From Notolepis coatsorum (lineage: Eukaryota > Chordata > Actinopteri > Aulopiformes > Paralepididae): 64,000 nt of DNA. The translations under genes and the position numbers were made by a program. The stretch covers positions 76,980,703-77,044,702 of the forward strand of contig OZ020586.1 in assembly GCA_963971535.1 (NCBI GenBank), read 5' to 3'. Shown here piece by piece: positions 10,275 to 23,255 of the stretch. The notes beneath the pieces are model-generated. The model had not been told where the DNA came from and searched no databases. It saw only the letters and a program-made list of their open reading frames with translations. Positions within the stretch are counted from its first letter, which is position 1, and each line of letters starts with the position of its first letter.

Positions 10275-10510
10275 TGATTGAACATTTTATTAACAGATTG
10301 CAGAATGGGTACAGTACAGTACAGCTCAATACACACAATTGTTAAGGGGATGCAGACCAGAGAGACTTTCGCCTTGGGGGGGGGGGGGGGGGGGGGTCGG
10401 GTAGGAGGGGTGGGTGGGTGGGTGGGGGACACTGTACAACTGTACAAGCAAAACTGTACATTGGAATATTGACAAAACCATACTTGGTCATTTACTGTAC
10501 ATTGGAGGGG
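10275..10510 (-). repeat. LINE family A 3' end (left palindrome arm)
   Basis: Minus-strand copy of the LINE 3' UTR (GATTGCAGAATGGGTAC, AATTGTTAAGGGGATGCAGA), including a long G tract at about 10377-10396. It runs to the gypsy insertion point at 10510 and continues after the element at 17714. Its mirror copy is 17800-18270. Confidence 0.8.
10505..10510. other. Target duplication of gypsy element, left copy
   Basis: GAGGGG precedes the 5' LTR and again follows the 3' LTR at 17714-17719. A related uninterrupted copy (TTGGAGGGGGTTGGG) at 37774-37789 gives the expected empty site. Confidence 0.7.
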
Positions 10511-10919
10511 TGTAACGTTCGGGAGACTATCATCTTAGGATTGTCTCCCACTGTCTACCTGGGTCACTCCTGTTGTTATTGTTCACCTTGTATGTCACCA
10601 CTGATTGCTGTCATCACTAATTATCTGTCACACCTGGGTGCTGTCATTGGCTGTCAGACTGCTGCTCCTCATTGACAGCGTGGAATGTTGAGAATGTGAC
10701 ATATTTAACATTTGCTCTATTCCTTGTTCTTTGCTAGAGCTTCACCTAATTCTACGGACGTACCTACCGCTGGACAAGCACAGACAGATTGTCTTCTCCC
10801 TGTTATTGTTTATGCTTTTCCCCTGTTAATAAACAGTTCAACTGTTTTGTTATAGTAATACATTCTCCGTCTCGTTCTTCTACCTCGACAACTTGGAAGT
10901 CACTTACCCGTTCGTAACA
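10511..10919 (+). repeat. Gypsy 5' LTR
   Basis: Starts TGTAACGTTC and ends CGTAACA. It contains a TATA-like box (10702-10708), a probable start site near 10733, and AATAAA at 10828-10833. It is 409 bp, the same length as the 3' LTR at 17305-17713. Confidence 0.93.
10702..10708 (+). promoter_or_regulatory. TATA-like box of the gypsy LTR
   Basis: TATTTAA, 31 bases before GCTAGAGCTTC at 10733-10743. That 11-mer is complementary to the bases right after the LTR, which independently marks 10733 as the probable 5' end of the transcript. Confidence 0.65.
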
Positions 10920-10930
10920 GAAGCTCTAGC
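10920..10930 (+). promoter_or_regulatory. Self-complementary primer-binding site
   Basis: GAAGCTCTAGC follows the 5' LTR directly. It does not resemble a tRNA 3'-end complement, but it is the exact reverse complement of GCTAGAGCTTC at 10733-10743, the predicted first 11 bases of the RNA. This is the arrangement established for Tf1 and the Sushi-ichi group, where the RNA 5' end folds back to prime minus-strand synthesis. Confidence 0.75.
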
Positions 10931-10934
10931 CATC

Positions 10935-11951
10935 ATGACTTCCAACGAGGAGATACGGGACGAGATGGTGAGCCTACGGGACCAGCTCAGGATCATGATG
11001 GAGCGGCAGATGGCAGTCGGTGTCGAGCTGGGTCGACTGGGAGATGTTTCCCTGGCTTCTCAGGAGACGGCGGAGACAGCGTTGGCGGCGGTGAGCCAGG
11101 CCCGCTCTACGACATCAACGAGGATATCCACAGCCGGAGGAGCATCATCGATCGGCGGGGAAGGCGAGCGGGGGTATCCGGTGGATCGGGAGGACTACCG
11201 AGAGCCACGTCTGCCGGCGCCGGAGCGCTATGGAGGGGCTCCTACCGGCTGCCGTGAGTTTATCGCCCAGTGCTCTCTCATTTTTCAACTACAGCCGCGT
11301 ACTTTCCCCAGTGGTGTGGCTCGGGTAGCCTATATTATAACTCTCCTCACGGGTCGTGCTCTCTCTTGGGCCACAGCGGAGTGGGAGAGTGGGTCTGTGG
11401 TCTGCCGCGACGCGGATGCCTTCGCCCTGGAGTTGCGCCGTGTATTCGATACCTCCAGGGTGATTTCCATTTACGAGGCCGGCAGTCGACTTATGTCCTG
11501 CCGGCAGGGCATTCGCGCCGTAGCAGACTACGCCATAGATTTCCGTATTGTGGCTCGGGAGGCGGACTGGCCTGAGGTTCCCTGCTGTGTCCATTTTTTG
11601 CATGGTCTCTTCACTCGCATGCAGGACGAGCTGGCTACGCGGGAGCTACCCGAACGCCTGGATCTATTGATTAACATGGCCATTCGGTTAGATAATCGTC
11701 ACCGGGAGAGGGGACGCGAGAGGGAGGCTTCGTCACAGGTACTCTTCCGTCCCTCTCCTAGTGTCGATCGGCCAGCATACCAGCCAATGAGAGAGCACCG
11801 GGGCGATGACGAGCCCATGCAGCTGGGAGCGTTGAACCTCTCTGAAGCGGAGAAACAGAGGCGGGTCAACGAGAAGCGCTGTTTTCATTGTGGCCGCACG
11901 GGGCATCGCTTCGCCGCCTGTCGGGGCTCGGGAAACGCAGGAGCCCGCTAG
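10935..11951 (+). CDS. gag: Gypsy Gag (capsid/nucleocapsid) polyprotein
   Basis: 338 codons from ATG (10935) to TAG. Gag would form the cytoplasmic virus-like particle and package the element RNA. The N-terminus is a charged helical stretch likely to be a coiled coil, followed by a Ser/Thr/Gly-rich linker. The middle matches the retrotransposon Gag capsid fold. The C-terminus has one zinc knuckle, [14 protein letters not shown] (CX2CX4HX4C). The frame is also open upstream into the LTR without an ATG, so I chose the first ATG, 15 bases past the LTR. The last 22 codons overlap pol, which lies in the -1 frame; a slippery heptamer lies seven codons before the stop. The frame is intact. Confidence 0.88.
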   Translation: MTSNEEIRDEMVSLRDQLRIMMERQMAVGVELGRLGDVSLASQETAETALAAVSQARSTTSTRISTAGGASSIGGEGERGYPVDREDYREPRLPAPERYGGAPTGCREFIAQCSLIFQLQPRTFPSGVARVAYIITLLTGRALSWATAEWESGSVVCRDADAFALELRRVFDTSRVISIYEAGSRLMSCRQGIRAVADYAIDFRIVAREADWPEVPCCVHFLHGLFTRMQDELATRELPERLDLLINMAIRLDNRHRERGREREASSQVLFRPSPSVDRPAYQPMREHRGDDEPMQLGALNLSEAEKQRRVNEKRCFHCGRTGHRFAACRGSGNAGAR

Positions 11952-14101
11952 GCCTGGGGAATGTGCTAGCAGGTGGGCATGTCTCTCCGGTCATAAACGT
12001 TCACGACTCACGTACTTTTTTTGATGTCACTGTCAGGTGGGGGGATTCTTCTACAACGGCCAAGGCTTTAGTGGATTCGGGGGCTGCGGGCAACTTGATT
12101 CATGTGGGGGTGGCTCTAGAATGGGGGGTTCCTTTAGAGACACTAGAGGTGCCCATCCCTGTCCGTTCGCTGGACGGCCGACCGCTTGGTTGTGGATTTG
12201 TTACCCAGCGCACCGGGAAACTGTGGGTTCGGGTGGCGGGTAGCGAGGAGGAATATTTGAACTTTTTTGTTGTTATGTCTCCTCATTCCGACATTGTTTT
12301 AGGCCACCCCTGGCTTGTGCTGCATAATCCTCGTATTAATTGGGCTACGGGTGAACTCTCCATGGGAAGCGGCGTCAGCGCTGACGCTGGTGTGAGTTCA
12401 TCCGTCCCTCCCCCCCTCCCTCTTTTGTCTCTCTCCAGGTTGACGGTGGACGTTGCAGATTCTTTATTATCCCCCAACCCCGATTTGGCAGGTGTTCCTG
12501 CGGTCTATTGTGACCTGGCGGACGTTTTTAGTAAAACGCGTGCTAAAGCACTACCGCCTCATAGACCTTACGACTGCACCATTGATCTTCTACCCGGCGC
12601 TTCTCCGCCCCGGGGACGGATGTTCTCTCTCTCCCGCCCTGAGACAGTGTCCATGAACACTTACATTCGAGAGGCATTGTCCACGGGGCATATCCGACCG
12701 TCCACATCCCCTGCAGGCGCTGGCTTCTTTTTTGTGGCTAAAAAAGATGGTGATCAGCGGCCGTGCATAGATTATAGGGGGTTGAATGACGTTTCCATCA
12801 AGAACCGTTATCCTTTACCGCTCATGGACACCGCCTTTGAGTGCTTACAGGGGGCACAGGTCTTTTCTAAACTTGACTTACGTAATGCATACAACTTGGT
12901 CAGGATTAGAGAAGGGGACGAGTGGAAAACTGCATTTAATACTCCTAATGGGCATTATGAGTATTTAGTCATGCCTTTTGGTTTAGCTAATGCTCCAGCA
13001 GTTTTCCAAGCCCTGGTCAACGACGTGCTGCGGGATCTAATTGGGGTGTCAGTGTTTGTATATTTGGATGACATCCTTATTTTTTCTCGCGATATGGTGC
13101 AACACCAACTGCACGTTCGTGAGGTGCTTCAACGTCTCCTTAAGCATCAACTGTTTGTTAAGGCTGAGAAGTGTGTGTTTCACACTGACACCGTTTCCTT
13201 CCTGGGCTTTGTGTTGACGAAGGGCGATCTTCGCATGGATCCAGCCAAGGTGAGTGCAGTCTTGGATTGGCCACGGCCTTCGTCGCTCAAGGAGTTACAA
13301 CGGTTTTTGGGCTTTGCAAATTTTTACAGGCGCTTTATTCGCAATTTTAGCGCCTTAGTCAATCCATTAACCGCTCTCACTAAGTCCTCTCTCCCTGGCT
13401 TTGAATGGTCGCCTAGGGCAGAGTCGGCCTTCTGCGACCTCAAACGTCGATTTACCTCCGCCCCTGTACTGATCCGTCACGACACAGAGGCTCCGTTCAA
13501 TGTGGAGGTGGATGCCTCTGACACCGCGGTGGGGGGGGTAATCTCGCAGAGATGTTTAAAGGATGGTAAGGTGCATCCTTGTGCCTTCTTTTCGCGCCGG
13601 CTGTCTCCGGCCGAGCGTAACTACGACGTGGGTAATCGGGAGTTATTGGCAATCAAATTGGCATTGGAGGAATGGAGACATTGGTTAGAGGGGGCGGCAC
13701 ATCCTTTCATTGTTTGGACTGACCATAAGAACTTGGCTTACATCCAAGGGGCTAAACGCCTTAACGCTCGCCAGGCCAGGTGGGCGTTATTCTTCACTCG
13801 ATTTCGGTTTACCATCTCCTATCGACCCGGTTCCAAGAACGTCAAGCCTGACGCCCTGTCACGTCAGTTTGATCTTCCGGGTCGAGAGGAGAAGCCCCAC
13901 CCTATTGTTCCACAGGCCTTGATTTTGGCACCCGTGTCATGGGGCATAGATAGGGTGGTGAGGTCGGCTCAGGCACGGGAGCCCGATCCCGGTGGGGGTC
14001 CTCCGGGTCGGATGTATGTGCCCAAGGCGGCACGCTCACGCCTGCTGCAGTGGGCGCATACATCCTCTCTCACCGGCCACCCTGGGGCCACCAGAACCCT
14101 G
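11888..14101 (+). pseudogene. pol: Gypsy Pol, 5' part: protease, RT, RNase H, start of integrase
   Basis: Open frame in -1 relative to gag, entered by frameshift near 11930. Domains in order: aspartic protease with [11 protein letters not shown] at about residue 61; reverse transcriptase with [12 protein letters not shown] (motif A), [11 protein letters not shown] (motif B) and YLDDILIFS at about residue 392; RNase H starting [12 protein letters not shown] at about residue 539 with [11 protein letters not shown]; then the first half of the integrase zinc finger ([10 protein letters not shown]). The chain is broken after RTL by a DNA transposon at 14102; about 33 codons read on into that insert before a stop and are not Pol. 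The part up to the break has no stop or frameshift and all catalytic aspartates I could check are present, so the damage is recent. Confidence 0.9.
11930..11936 (+). promoter_or_regulatory. -1 ribosomal frameshift heptamer GGGAAAC
   Basis: In the Gag frame it reads G GGA AAC, the canonical X XXY YYZ arrangement; slipping back one base enters the pol frame. After a 6-nt spacer a GC-rich stem can form (GCCC at 11943-11946 with GGGC at 11975-11978, and GCTAG at 11947-11951 with CTAGC at 11966-11970). The same heptamer is used by the Sushi-ichi-derived mammalian gene PEG10. Confidence 0.8.
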
Positions 14102-16063
<1,962 letters not shown>

Positions 16064-17273
16064 CTGGAGTTTATCCGTAGGAGGTTTTGGTGGCATACAC
16101 GAGGGGGGGGATACACGCTCCTTTGTGGCGGCCTGTCCGGTGTGCGCGCGCAGTAAGACCTCTCGCCGTGCGCCGGCGGGTCTCCTCCGACCGCTTCCTA
16201 TTCCCAAGCGTCCCTGGTCGCACATATCCCTGGATTTTATTTCCGGTCTTCCCTTATCGGATGGGTTCACTGCCATCCTGGTGGTGGTGGACCGGTTCTC
16301 CAAGGCGGCCCACTTCATTCCCCTTCCCAAGCTCCCCTCGGCCCGGGAGACGGCTGACCTTGTGGTGCAGCACATCTTTCGGGTTCATGGGCTTCCAGTG
16401 GATATTGTGTCCGACCGGGGTCCTCAGTTCGCCTCCAGGTTCTGGAAGGCGTTCGCCGCCGGTCTGGGCGCCTCCGTCAGCCTGTCGTCTGGGTTCCATC
16501 CGCAGACGAACGGGCAGACGGAGCGTGTCAACCAGGACCTGGAGGGCGTTCTGAGGTGCTATGTTGCTGGGTGTCCGGCGACGTGGAGTAGGAGGTTGGC
16601 CTGGGCTGAGTATGCGCATAATACCCTCCTCTCCTCCTCTACTGGTATGTCTCCCTTTCAGTGTCAATATGGTTTTCAACCTCCTCTGTTTCCCGAACAG
16701 GAGCAGGAGGTGGAGGTGCCGTCGGCCCAGGCACATGTGGCTCGCTGTCGCAGGACGTGGAGCAGAGTGCGGACGGCGCTGCAGAAGGCCTCGGTTAAGG
16801 CTCAGCGGCAAGCTAACCGCAAGCGTCGTCCGGCTCCGGTTTTCCGTCCGGGACAGCGGGTTTGGCTTTCCACTCGTGATCTCCCTCTCCGGGTGGAGTC
16901 CAGGAAGCTGGCTCCTCGCTTTATAGGGCCCTTTAAAGTGGTACGTCGGGTGAATCCTATGGCTTACAGGCTACGCCTTCCGGCCTCTATGAGGGTCCAT
17001 CCGACGTTTCATGTGTCCCTGTTGAAGCCATTCCTCTCATCGCCCTTGTCCCCGCCACTCCCTGCGGTTCCTCCGCCCCGCATTATTGACGGTCAGCCTG
17101 TCTATACGGTGCGGAGAATCCTGAGTTGTAGGAGGAGGGGTAGGGGGTTTCAGTTCTTGGTGGATTGGGAGGGGTACGGGGTAGAAGAGCGTTCTTGGGT
17201 GCCTCAACGGGACATATTAGATCCCAGCCTGATCGATGATTTCCGGCGGCTGCATCCCGAGGCCCCTAGGTGA
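16064..17273 (+). pseudogene. pol: Gypsy Pol, 3' part: integrase core and chromodomain
   Basis: Resumes the integrase after the transposon. The zinc-finger cysteines CPVC are at 16134-16145. The catalytic core shows DFISGLP, then SDRGPQF, then [12 protein letters not shown], giving the D, D and E residues. A GPF-type motif (RFIGPFKVV) follows, then a C-terminal chromodomain (17100-17265; FLVDWEGYG with an ERSWVP stretch), which in this group directs integration to modified chromatin. A run of eight G at 16103-16110 puts the first 15 or so codons in a different frame from the rest, a one-base change that alone would inactivate Pol, unless it is a sequencing error in a homopolymer. From 16125 to the TGA at 17271 the frame is clean. 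Confidence 0.88.
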
Positions 17274-17292
17274 ACGTCAGGTGCCGTTCGTC

Positions 17293-17302
17293 GGGGGGGG
17301 AT
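17293..17302 (+). promoter_or_regulatory. Polypurine tract of gypsy element
   Basis: A run of eight G followed by A, immediately before the 3' LTR, as expected for the plus-strand primer. Confidence 0.65.
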
Positions 17303-17304
17303 AC

Positions 17305-17713
17305 TGTAACGTTCGGGAGACTATCATCTTAGGATTGTCTCCCACTGTCTACCTGGGTCACTCCTGTTGTTATTGTTCACCTTGTATGTCACCTCTGATT
17401 GCTGTCATCACTAATTGTCTGTCACACCTGGGTGCTGTCATTGGCTGTCAGACTGCTGCTCCTCATTGACAGCGTGGAATGTTGAGAATGTGACGTATTT
17501 AACATTTGCTCTATTCCTTGTTCTTTGCTAGAGCTTCACCTAATTCTACGGACGTACCTACCGCTGGACAAGCACAGACAGATTGTCTTCTCCCTGTTAT
17601 TGTTTATGCTTTTCCCCTGTTAATAAACAGTTCAACTGTTTTGTTATAGTAATACATTCTCCGTCTCGTTCTTCTACCTCGACAACTTGGAAGTCACTTA
17701 CCCGTTCGTAACA
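17305..17713 (+). repeat. Gypsy 3' LTR
   Basis: 409 bp, about three substitutions from the 5' LTR. AATAAA is at 17622-17627. It is followed by the target duplicate GAGGGG at 17714-17719. Confidence 0.93.
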
Positions 17714-17799
17714 GAGGGGGTTGGGTTACAACACAGGAGCAGAGTATAAACAACAGTACAGGAATGAGAAACAGTACTGTACTGTTGTTTATACTCTGC

Positions 17800-18270
17800 T
17801 CCTGTGTTGTAACCCAACCCCCTCCAATGTACAGTAAATTACCAAGTATGGTTGTCAATATTCCAATGTACAGTTTTGCTTGTACAGTTGTACAGTGCCC
17901 CCCACCCACCCACCCCTCCTACCCGACCCCCCCCCCCCAACCACCTCCAATGTACAGTCCCCCCCCCCCCACCTACCCAACCTCCTCCAATGTACAGTTT
18001 CTACGTCAAATGTATATACTCTCTTTTCTGGACTCTTTTTGTATCACAAACAATACTGTATTTGCAAATCTGGTATGTCATAAATGTATAGATGTAGCAG
18101 TACTGTCTATCTGTATGTCGTGTATGTCATATGTTATGATGAATTGAAAATGGGGGACCCTGATGTAAACAAGACAAAAGTCTTTCTCTGGTCTGCATCC
18201 CCTTAACAATTGTGTGTATTGAGCTGTACTGTACTGTACCCATTCTGCAATCTGTTAATAAAATGTTCAA
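17800..18270 (+). repeat. LINE family A 3' end (right palindrome arm)
   Basis: Plus-strand copy of the LINE 3' UTR with C tracts (17926-17938, 17958-17969), ACCCTGATGTAAACAAGAC and CATTCTGCAATCTGTTAATA. It mirrors 10275-10510. Confidence 0.8.
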
Positions 18271-18337
18271 TCAAGAATGGAGTGATTGACAGTGTCAAAG
18301 GCCTTTTGTAGGTCCAGCATGATCTGTTAATACAATT

Positions 18338-18339
<2 letters not shown>

Positions 18340-18398
<59 letters not shown>
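18340..18398 (+). repeat. (AATC)n tract
   Basis: About fourteen AATC units, the mirror of the (GATT)n tract at 10160-10208 but longer. Confidence 0.9.
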
Positions 18399-19260
18399 GA
18401 CCCTCGTCGCGGGCACTGCATTCCGTTCTCAGAATCATCAGAGATCATCAGCAGGCTATATATGATATTCAGACTCTAGATCTATTTGCAGAGCCAGATG
18501 AGATGAGGCAACCTGTGCGATTGGCTCTTGACAACTAATTTTGCACGTACTGTATAGGCTACAGACAGTATGTGTGTATGCGCGCACTGCGGGAGGTGGC
18601 CAGAAGCGCGCAACTAGCCAACTACTATTATTACTACTATATTAATACAGTTTTATCCATGGCAAAGCGCTCCAGCGCTTGAATACGGCCGGGGGATCCG
18701 CTCTATACAATGCAGACCCACGGCTCTCGTATTATAATGAGCCCGCGAGGCGTGTTATTATTAGAGTTAATAATATTGTATATTGTTTCCACTGCCTTTT
18801 TATTCTATTTTTACTTCTCCACTGTACTATAACTATGTCTTCTACTACCTGTACCTCCCCTCCCCCCGGCCCTCCCCATGCTGCTGAATTTATATTATTT
18901 TATGAATACAACGTTTAATGTTCGCTAACGTAGAGAAACATCAGACATAATTCGAGATACGTCAGACGTACTTCGAGATACTTCCGTACTTTCCGCCAAT
19001 CAGCGCATTGCCCTGTCACAGGAGTAATAGTCCTGTGGCAGGGCGGAAGTTCCAATCTGGACCGAGGCTCCGAGTCTGCAGCTCGACCCTACTCGCGAGA
19101 TCTGGCGGTCAAAGCATGGCGGGCAATAACCCTTTACAGCGTGGATGTGTTAATAATGATTTGAAGATGTTTACACTTTTTTTTACAACCCTACTGTTCT
19201 CCCAAGAATTAAATAAAGGTTTGATGATGATGACATGTCCTAGAAGAGAGATATAGATAG

Positions 19261-19627
19261 TGTGGGATATTTGTAGATATCCTGATGAAGAATGTTTCTC
19301 AGTCAACCGAGGCTTGGATAATAACAAGGGTTTATTAACCAAACAGATAGAATACATAAAGAGAATGGCTGAGGGCTTCCCCCCAGGTGATCAGCTGAAT
19401 TTACCCAGGTAAGAAGACCAGGATAGATCTCGGGAGGAGATCTATATAGTTAACAGGGGGGGGGGGTGTGGTCCCATTTGATAGGTCAGATCGGGGGGGG
19501 GGGGGGTACAGGTAATGGGGACACAGGGGAGGGGAGTGTCTTATTCCACAGAGAGGGGGGGGGCACAGGTAAGGGGATATAGGGGAGGGGACTATATTTA
19601 CATGAGAACATTAGATATTATACCACA
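19261..19627 (-). repeat. LTR (left copy; 3' LTR if element is minus strand)
   Basis: On the minus strand: TATA-like CTATATAG at about 19442-19449 and AATAAA at 19331-19336. Several runs of 8 to 14 G lie on the plus strand between 19457 and 19562, so each LTR could form G-quadruplexes. Confidence 0.8.
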
Positions 19628-21889
19628 ATACTCACTTTTCTTTCTTATAATGTGGGTGAGATTAATGTATAATATACCAGGATTGTTTGGAACAGGTAAA
19701 AGTGAAAATAGAAAACAATTAAAATAATGAAAATTTTGGCCAATGTGATCTGGTTGTTGGCATAACAGTTTAAAATAGAATTATTTACATACATGATTCA
19801 TGACATGATCGACTGGACTGCGGTCTGTGTTATTTTGATATCAGAGATGTGGGAATAGATATCACCCTTTTCTTTTATTAATCGCTCAAAATACCTATAT
19901 CAATGAGTGGTCCTCATCTCTGATATCAAACAACAATTAACATAATCATTAGAAGCTATCGCTGTGCAAATATCTTGGCATACCTTCAGTCGTTCATGTC
20001 GTGACTCAGGGGAGCTAATGTGATGGTTGTGCGTACAGGCATCGTAATAAACCAATTAAATACATGCACTGTCTCTGTGTGGTCAGAGTGCACAGGGTGA
20101 AAAAACAAAATTGTGTGCATAATTATTAGGAATAGGATTTACACATAAGGATTAACTTAGTGGCTAATGTGTACAAAAACATTTAAAACCGTTAATCTAG
20201 TGGTTTGTATAAAAACTGATATAAAAGGTGATTATGATAATCGTTATGCATTGTTCTAGTATTTTGCTGTGGTGTATACTATCAATGGTCAAAACAAACT
20301 TGGTGACTTGGAATAAACCAACTGGTTCTGTCTTGTTAACAATATAATTTTCAATGTGACTCTGTGATCATTCCTTATTGTTATTATAAATTGGTTATTG
20401 CAATCTTATTGGTTGTATTTCATCATATTCTTAGTTCATAATTTTCTTGATACATATGAACTTTGTGAAACAGCTCTTGTTTGTGAATCTGACAGTTGCT
20501 GCGTCGCTGTTGACCATCTGTTCTCTGCCAGGGATGTGTCCTTCTGTGGTGACCTGCTGTGTGTTGAACGTATCATACATTCAGTTGATGTTTCTGTGAG
20601 CCTGTCGTGTGGCAGTAAGACAGTAAAAAGTAAATAAATACATAACAATTTGGACAATGTGTGTTCAGAAGTCTCTTGGTCCACAGGTCTCATTTGCTAT
20701 GTGTCTCTTCTTGACGATGCAGTCGGGAATATTCACTGGTCGCCGTCCATTCCCTGTCAAGGGTCACTTGTAGCAGTCAACTATAGTGGTCTTGCAGACT
20801 CTTTTCCTAGAGCTTGCGCTGCTCTCCTTCACCACCGCACATCCGCCACTGTGCTCACGCTTGGCCTTTATCAGGCCTTGAGGCATGGCGGTAGGGTGGT
20901 CTTGAACGTGCTGTGTGGTGGTTGGTCCCCCGCTCCCCGTCATCGCGGTACCAGAGGGGCGAGGGTTTGCTGGTGTAGTGGCCTGTCTGTAGGACGCTCT
21001 CTCTCACACGGATGACAATCTTGTCATGGGAATCCACCTTGATGGTCGGGGCTTTGGTTCCCTTTTGCAGATGGTCTGCCGCGGGTCGCTGGGGTGAGGC
21101 TGCATGTCGTCCTTTCTGTCTCTGCTCCCCTTCCTTTGGGGACGTCTGTGTTGTGTGGGCTGGTGGTTCTCCCACGGTTGTTGTCGTCGCCCTGGTTGTG
21201 TCCGCAGCTCCTTGGCGGCGTCCCTGGTGGCAGTATGCTGTCGTGGGTCGCTCAGGTCGCTGGGTTGTGTTCCTCCTTGCCTGGTTGCGCCGTCGTTCGT
21301 GGTTCAGGTCACGCGTCGTCTCACTCGTCCTGTCCTCTCACCAATTCATGATCTGAGGATGATGAAAACTGCCTTAGAAAACCTCCTCACATAAATGATT
21401 CAACACCTTTCTGCTAAAGTGGAAAATCATTTATGGGATTAATTCAATTCATTGCAAATAAAATCATTTAATTGAAAATAGGAAATGCAAGCCAATTGCA
21501 TTAGCAGTGATTCCTTATGTTAAGAAGGTCACATTCACTACAATCTTATCAGATCTTGTATCTAACTAGATCTTACAGCATTAGGCTTTAAATAACATTT
21601 GTAAATGAATGGCCAAAGTCTTGAATCAGATAAAATAGTCTGTGATGTTAAATTGAAGTTGATCTTACCTCAGGATGCGTTGGGTGTGCCTCAGGATACT
21701 TACCTCGCCACGACTTCTCTAGCGTTATTCACGTCTCAGTGTGGCTCGTCATAATTTAGCATGGGGAAAAAACATAAAATCTAGGTAGCCAGTTAATTTT
21801 GCATGAAAAACAATCATTCGTTTTGTCATCTAACCCTAACTAACCTTAGTGTCATGCACTCGTCCTAATAAAACTAACCTACACTGTAG

Positions 21890-22005
21890 CACTCAACACT
21901 CTGATGAACATTGTTATTCAGCTGATAGAGTTGTGCCCTGCCTGATGTCCTGTCGCACAGAACCTGTGAGTCGCTTTGGATAAAAGTGTCAGCTAAATGA
22001 TCAAT
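21890..22005 (+). repeat. SINE/LINE tail-like repeat
   Basis: Contains GAGTCGCTTTGGATAAAAGT followed by GTCAGCTAAATGA, a conserved 3' end of fish SINEs. It lies inside the non-coding LTR element. Confidence 0.6.
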
Positions 22006-22914
22006 ATTGATGTTTCGCTGGTGTTCTTGATATTTGCAGTCATAGAAATGTATTAGTTTGTTAAAAGGAAGAGTCATGCATGTTATTAGTTAGTGGAAAA
22101 ATAGAGTAATTTCCTGACTGCATTCATCAGGTACCAGTGAATCATGGTGTTCGCTATGGCAAGCTGATCTTAAAACATTTCATTCAGTGCATTTTGTGGC
22201 TCTCTGTTGTTATCCATTGTCAGATGAGTCTCTGTGGTAACAAAGAGAAAATCTGCATCTAAAGCGATACTTCCTACTATACTAAGTATAGTGGAGATAC
22301 TAAGTTGAGTCTCTATAGGTGTGGTCAGAGTCCTCTCTAGGCATTTGCATTGTCTTTCAGCTCCACATCGTCCTCAGCTGATTTTCGTGTTCAAATGTAG
22401 ATTATTTTGGGGTCTCAATTTAAATGATTGTAGCTGGTCTCACTTTGTGTCTTGTCTGTGTTCAGATGCAAATCACTGGAGTTTCAACTTTTGTGATACA
22501 ATGTGTTTACACCCCATTCTGCATCTTGACCCAGAGCCAGATCTCTTGGTTGTCTGTAACCACAAACACATGTTAATTTCCCACTCTTTTCTTTTATTCT
22601 GGGTGAATCCTCTTTGACTGTCTGTGTGCTCAACAAACATTAGCTAGTCCTTCTCTATTTCATCATCTCACTCATCAATGTTACTGTGGAAAAAGAGGAG
22701 GCATGATTTTGGCCTCATTTAAACATTATCTGCATTTATTCATTATCTCTAAAGAAAGGTTGTTATTCTTTCTTTAGCTTTTAGATCAAATCTATCCAAT
22801 TGATTAGAATCCTATTTAAAACTAGCTTTATGTTACTTATAACGTATACATTAAAGCAACATAAACATTCAAGTGATCTGAGATAGTTGTAATTTACTGT
22901 AACTGAGATGATAG

Positions 22915-23255
22915 TTGTGTATGTACAGTTTCTACCTCAAAATGTATATACTCCCTTTTCTTGACTCCTTTTGTATCACAAACAGTACTGAATTTGCAAA
23001 TCTGGTATGTCATAAATGTATAGATGTAGCAGTACTGACTATCTGTATGTCATGTATGTCATAATATGTCCTGATGAATTGAAAATGGGGGACCCTGATG
23101 TAAACAAATCTGGTATTGAAAATGGGGGACCCTGATGTAAACAAGACTAAAGTCTCTCTCTGGTCTGCATCCCCTTAACAATTGTGTATTGAGCTGTGCT
23201 GTATTGTACCCATTCTGCAATCTGTTAATAAAGTTTTCAATCAATCAATCAAAGC
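22915..23255 (+). repeat. LINE family A 3' end
   Basis: A 5'-truncated copy with GGGGGACCCTGATGTAAACA present twice in a short local duplication (about 23086-23145), CATTCTGCAATCTGTTAATA and a short (TCAA)n tail. It is inserted in the interior of the LTR element. Confidence 0.75.

Larger units (their letters stand above)
17714..19088. repeat. Centre and right arm of large palindrome
   Basis: From the axis near 17758-17780 the sequence is the reverse complement of the left arm: first 17714-17760, then (skipping the gypsy element) 10510 back to 10010, then (skipping the hAT) 8824 back to about 8287. The TTATACTCTGCTCCTGTG block and its complement sit within 70 bases of one another and would make a tight hairpin. 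The right arm keeps single, uninterrupted copies of both target sites. Matching ends near 19088 (right) and 6540 or 8287 (left). Confidence 0.88.

Noticed and set aside
10893..10934. Gag start inside the 5' LTR
   Set aside because: The frame is open there but has no ATG, and it would precede the primer-binding site; ATG at 10935 is the better start.
20650..21394. Overlapping frames of 85-121 codons on both strands
   Set aside because: No recognised domain, frames on both strands of similar length, and location inside a non-coding LTR element; likely chance in locally GC-rich sequence.
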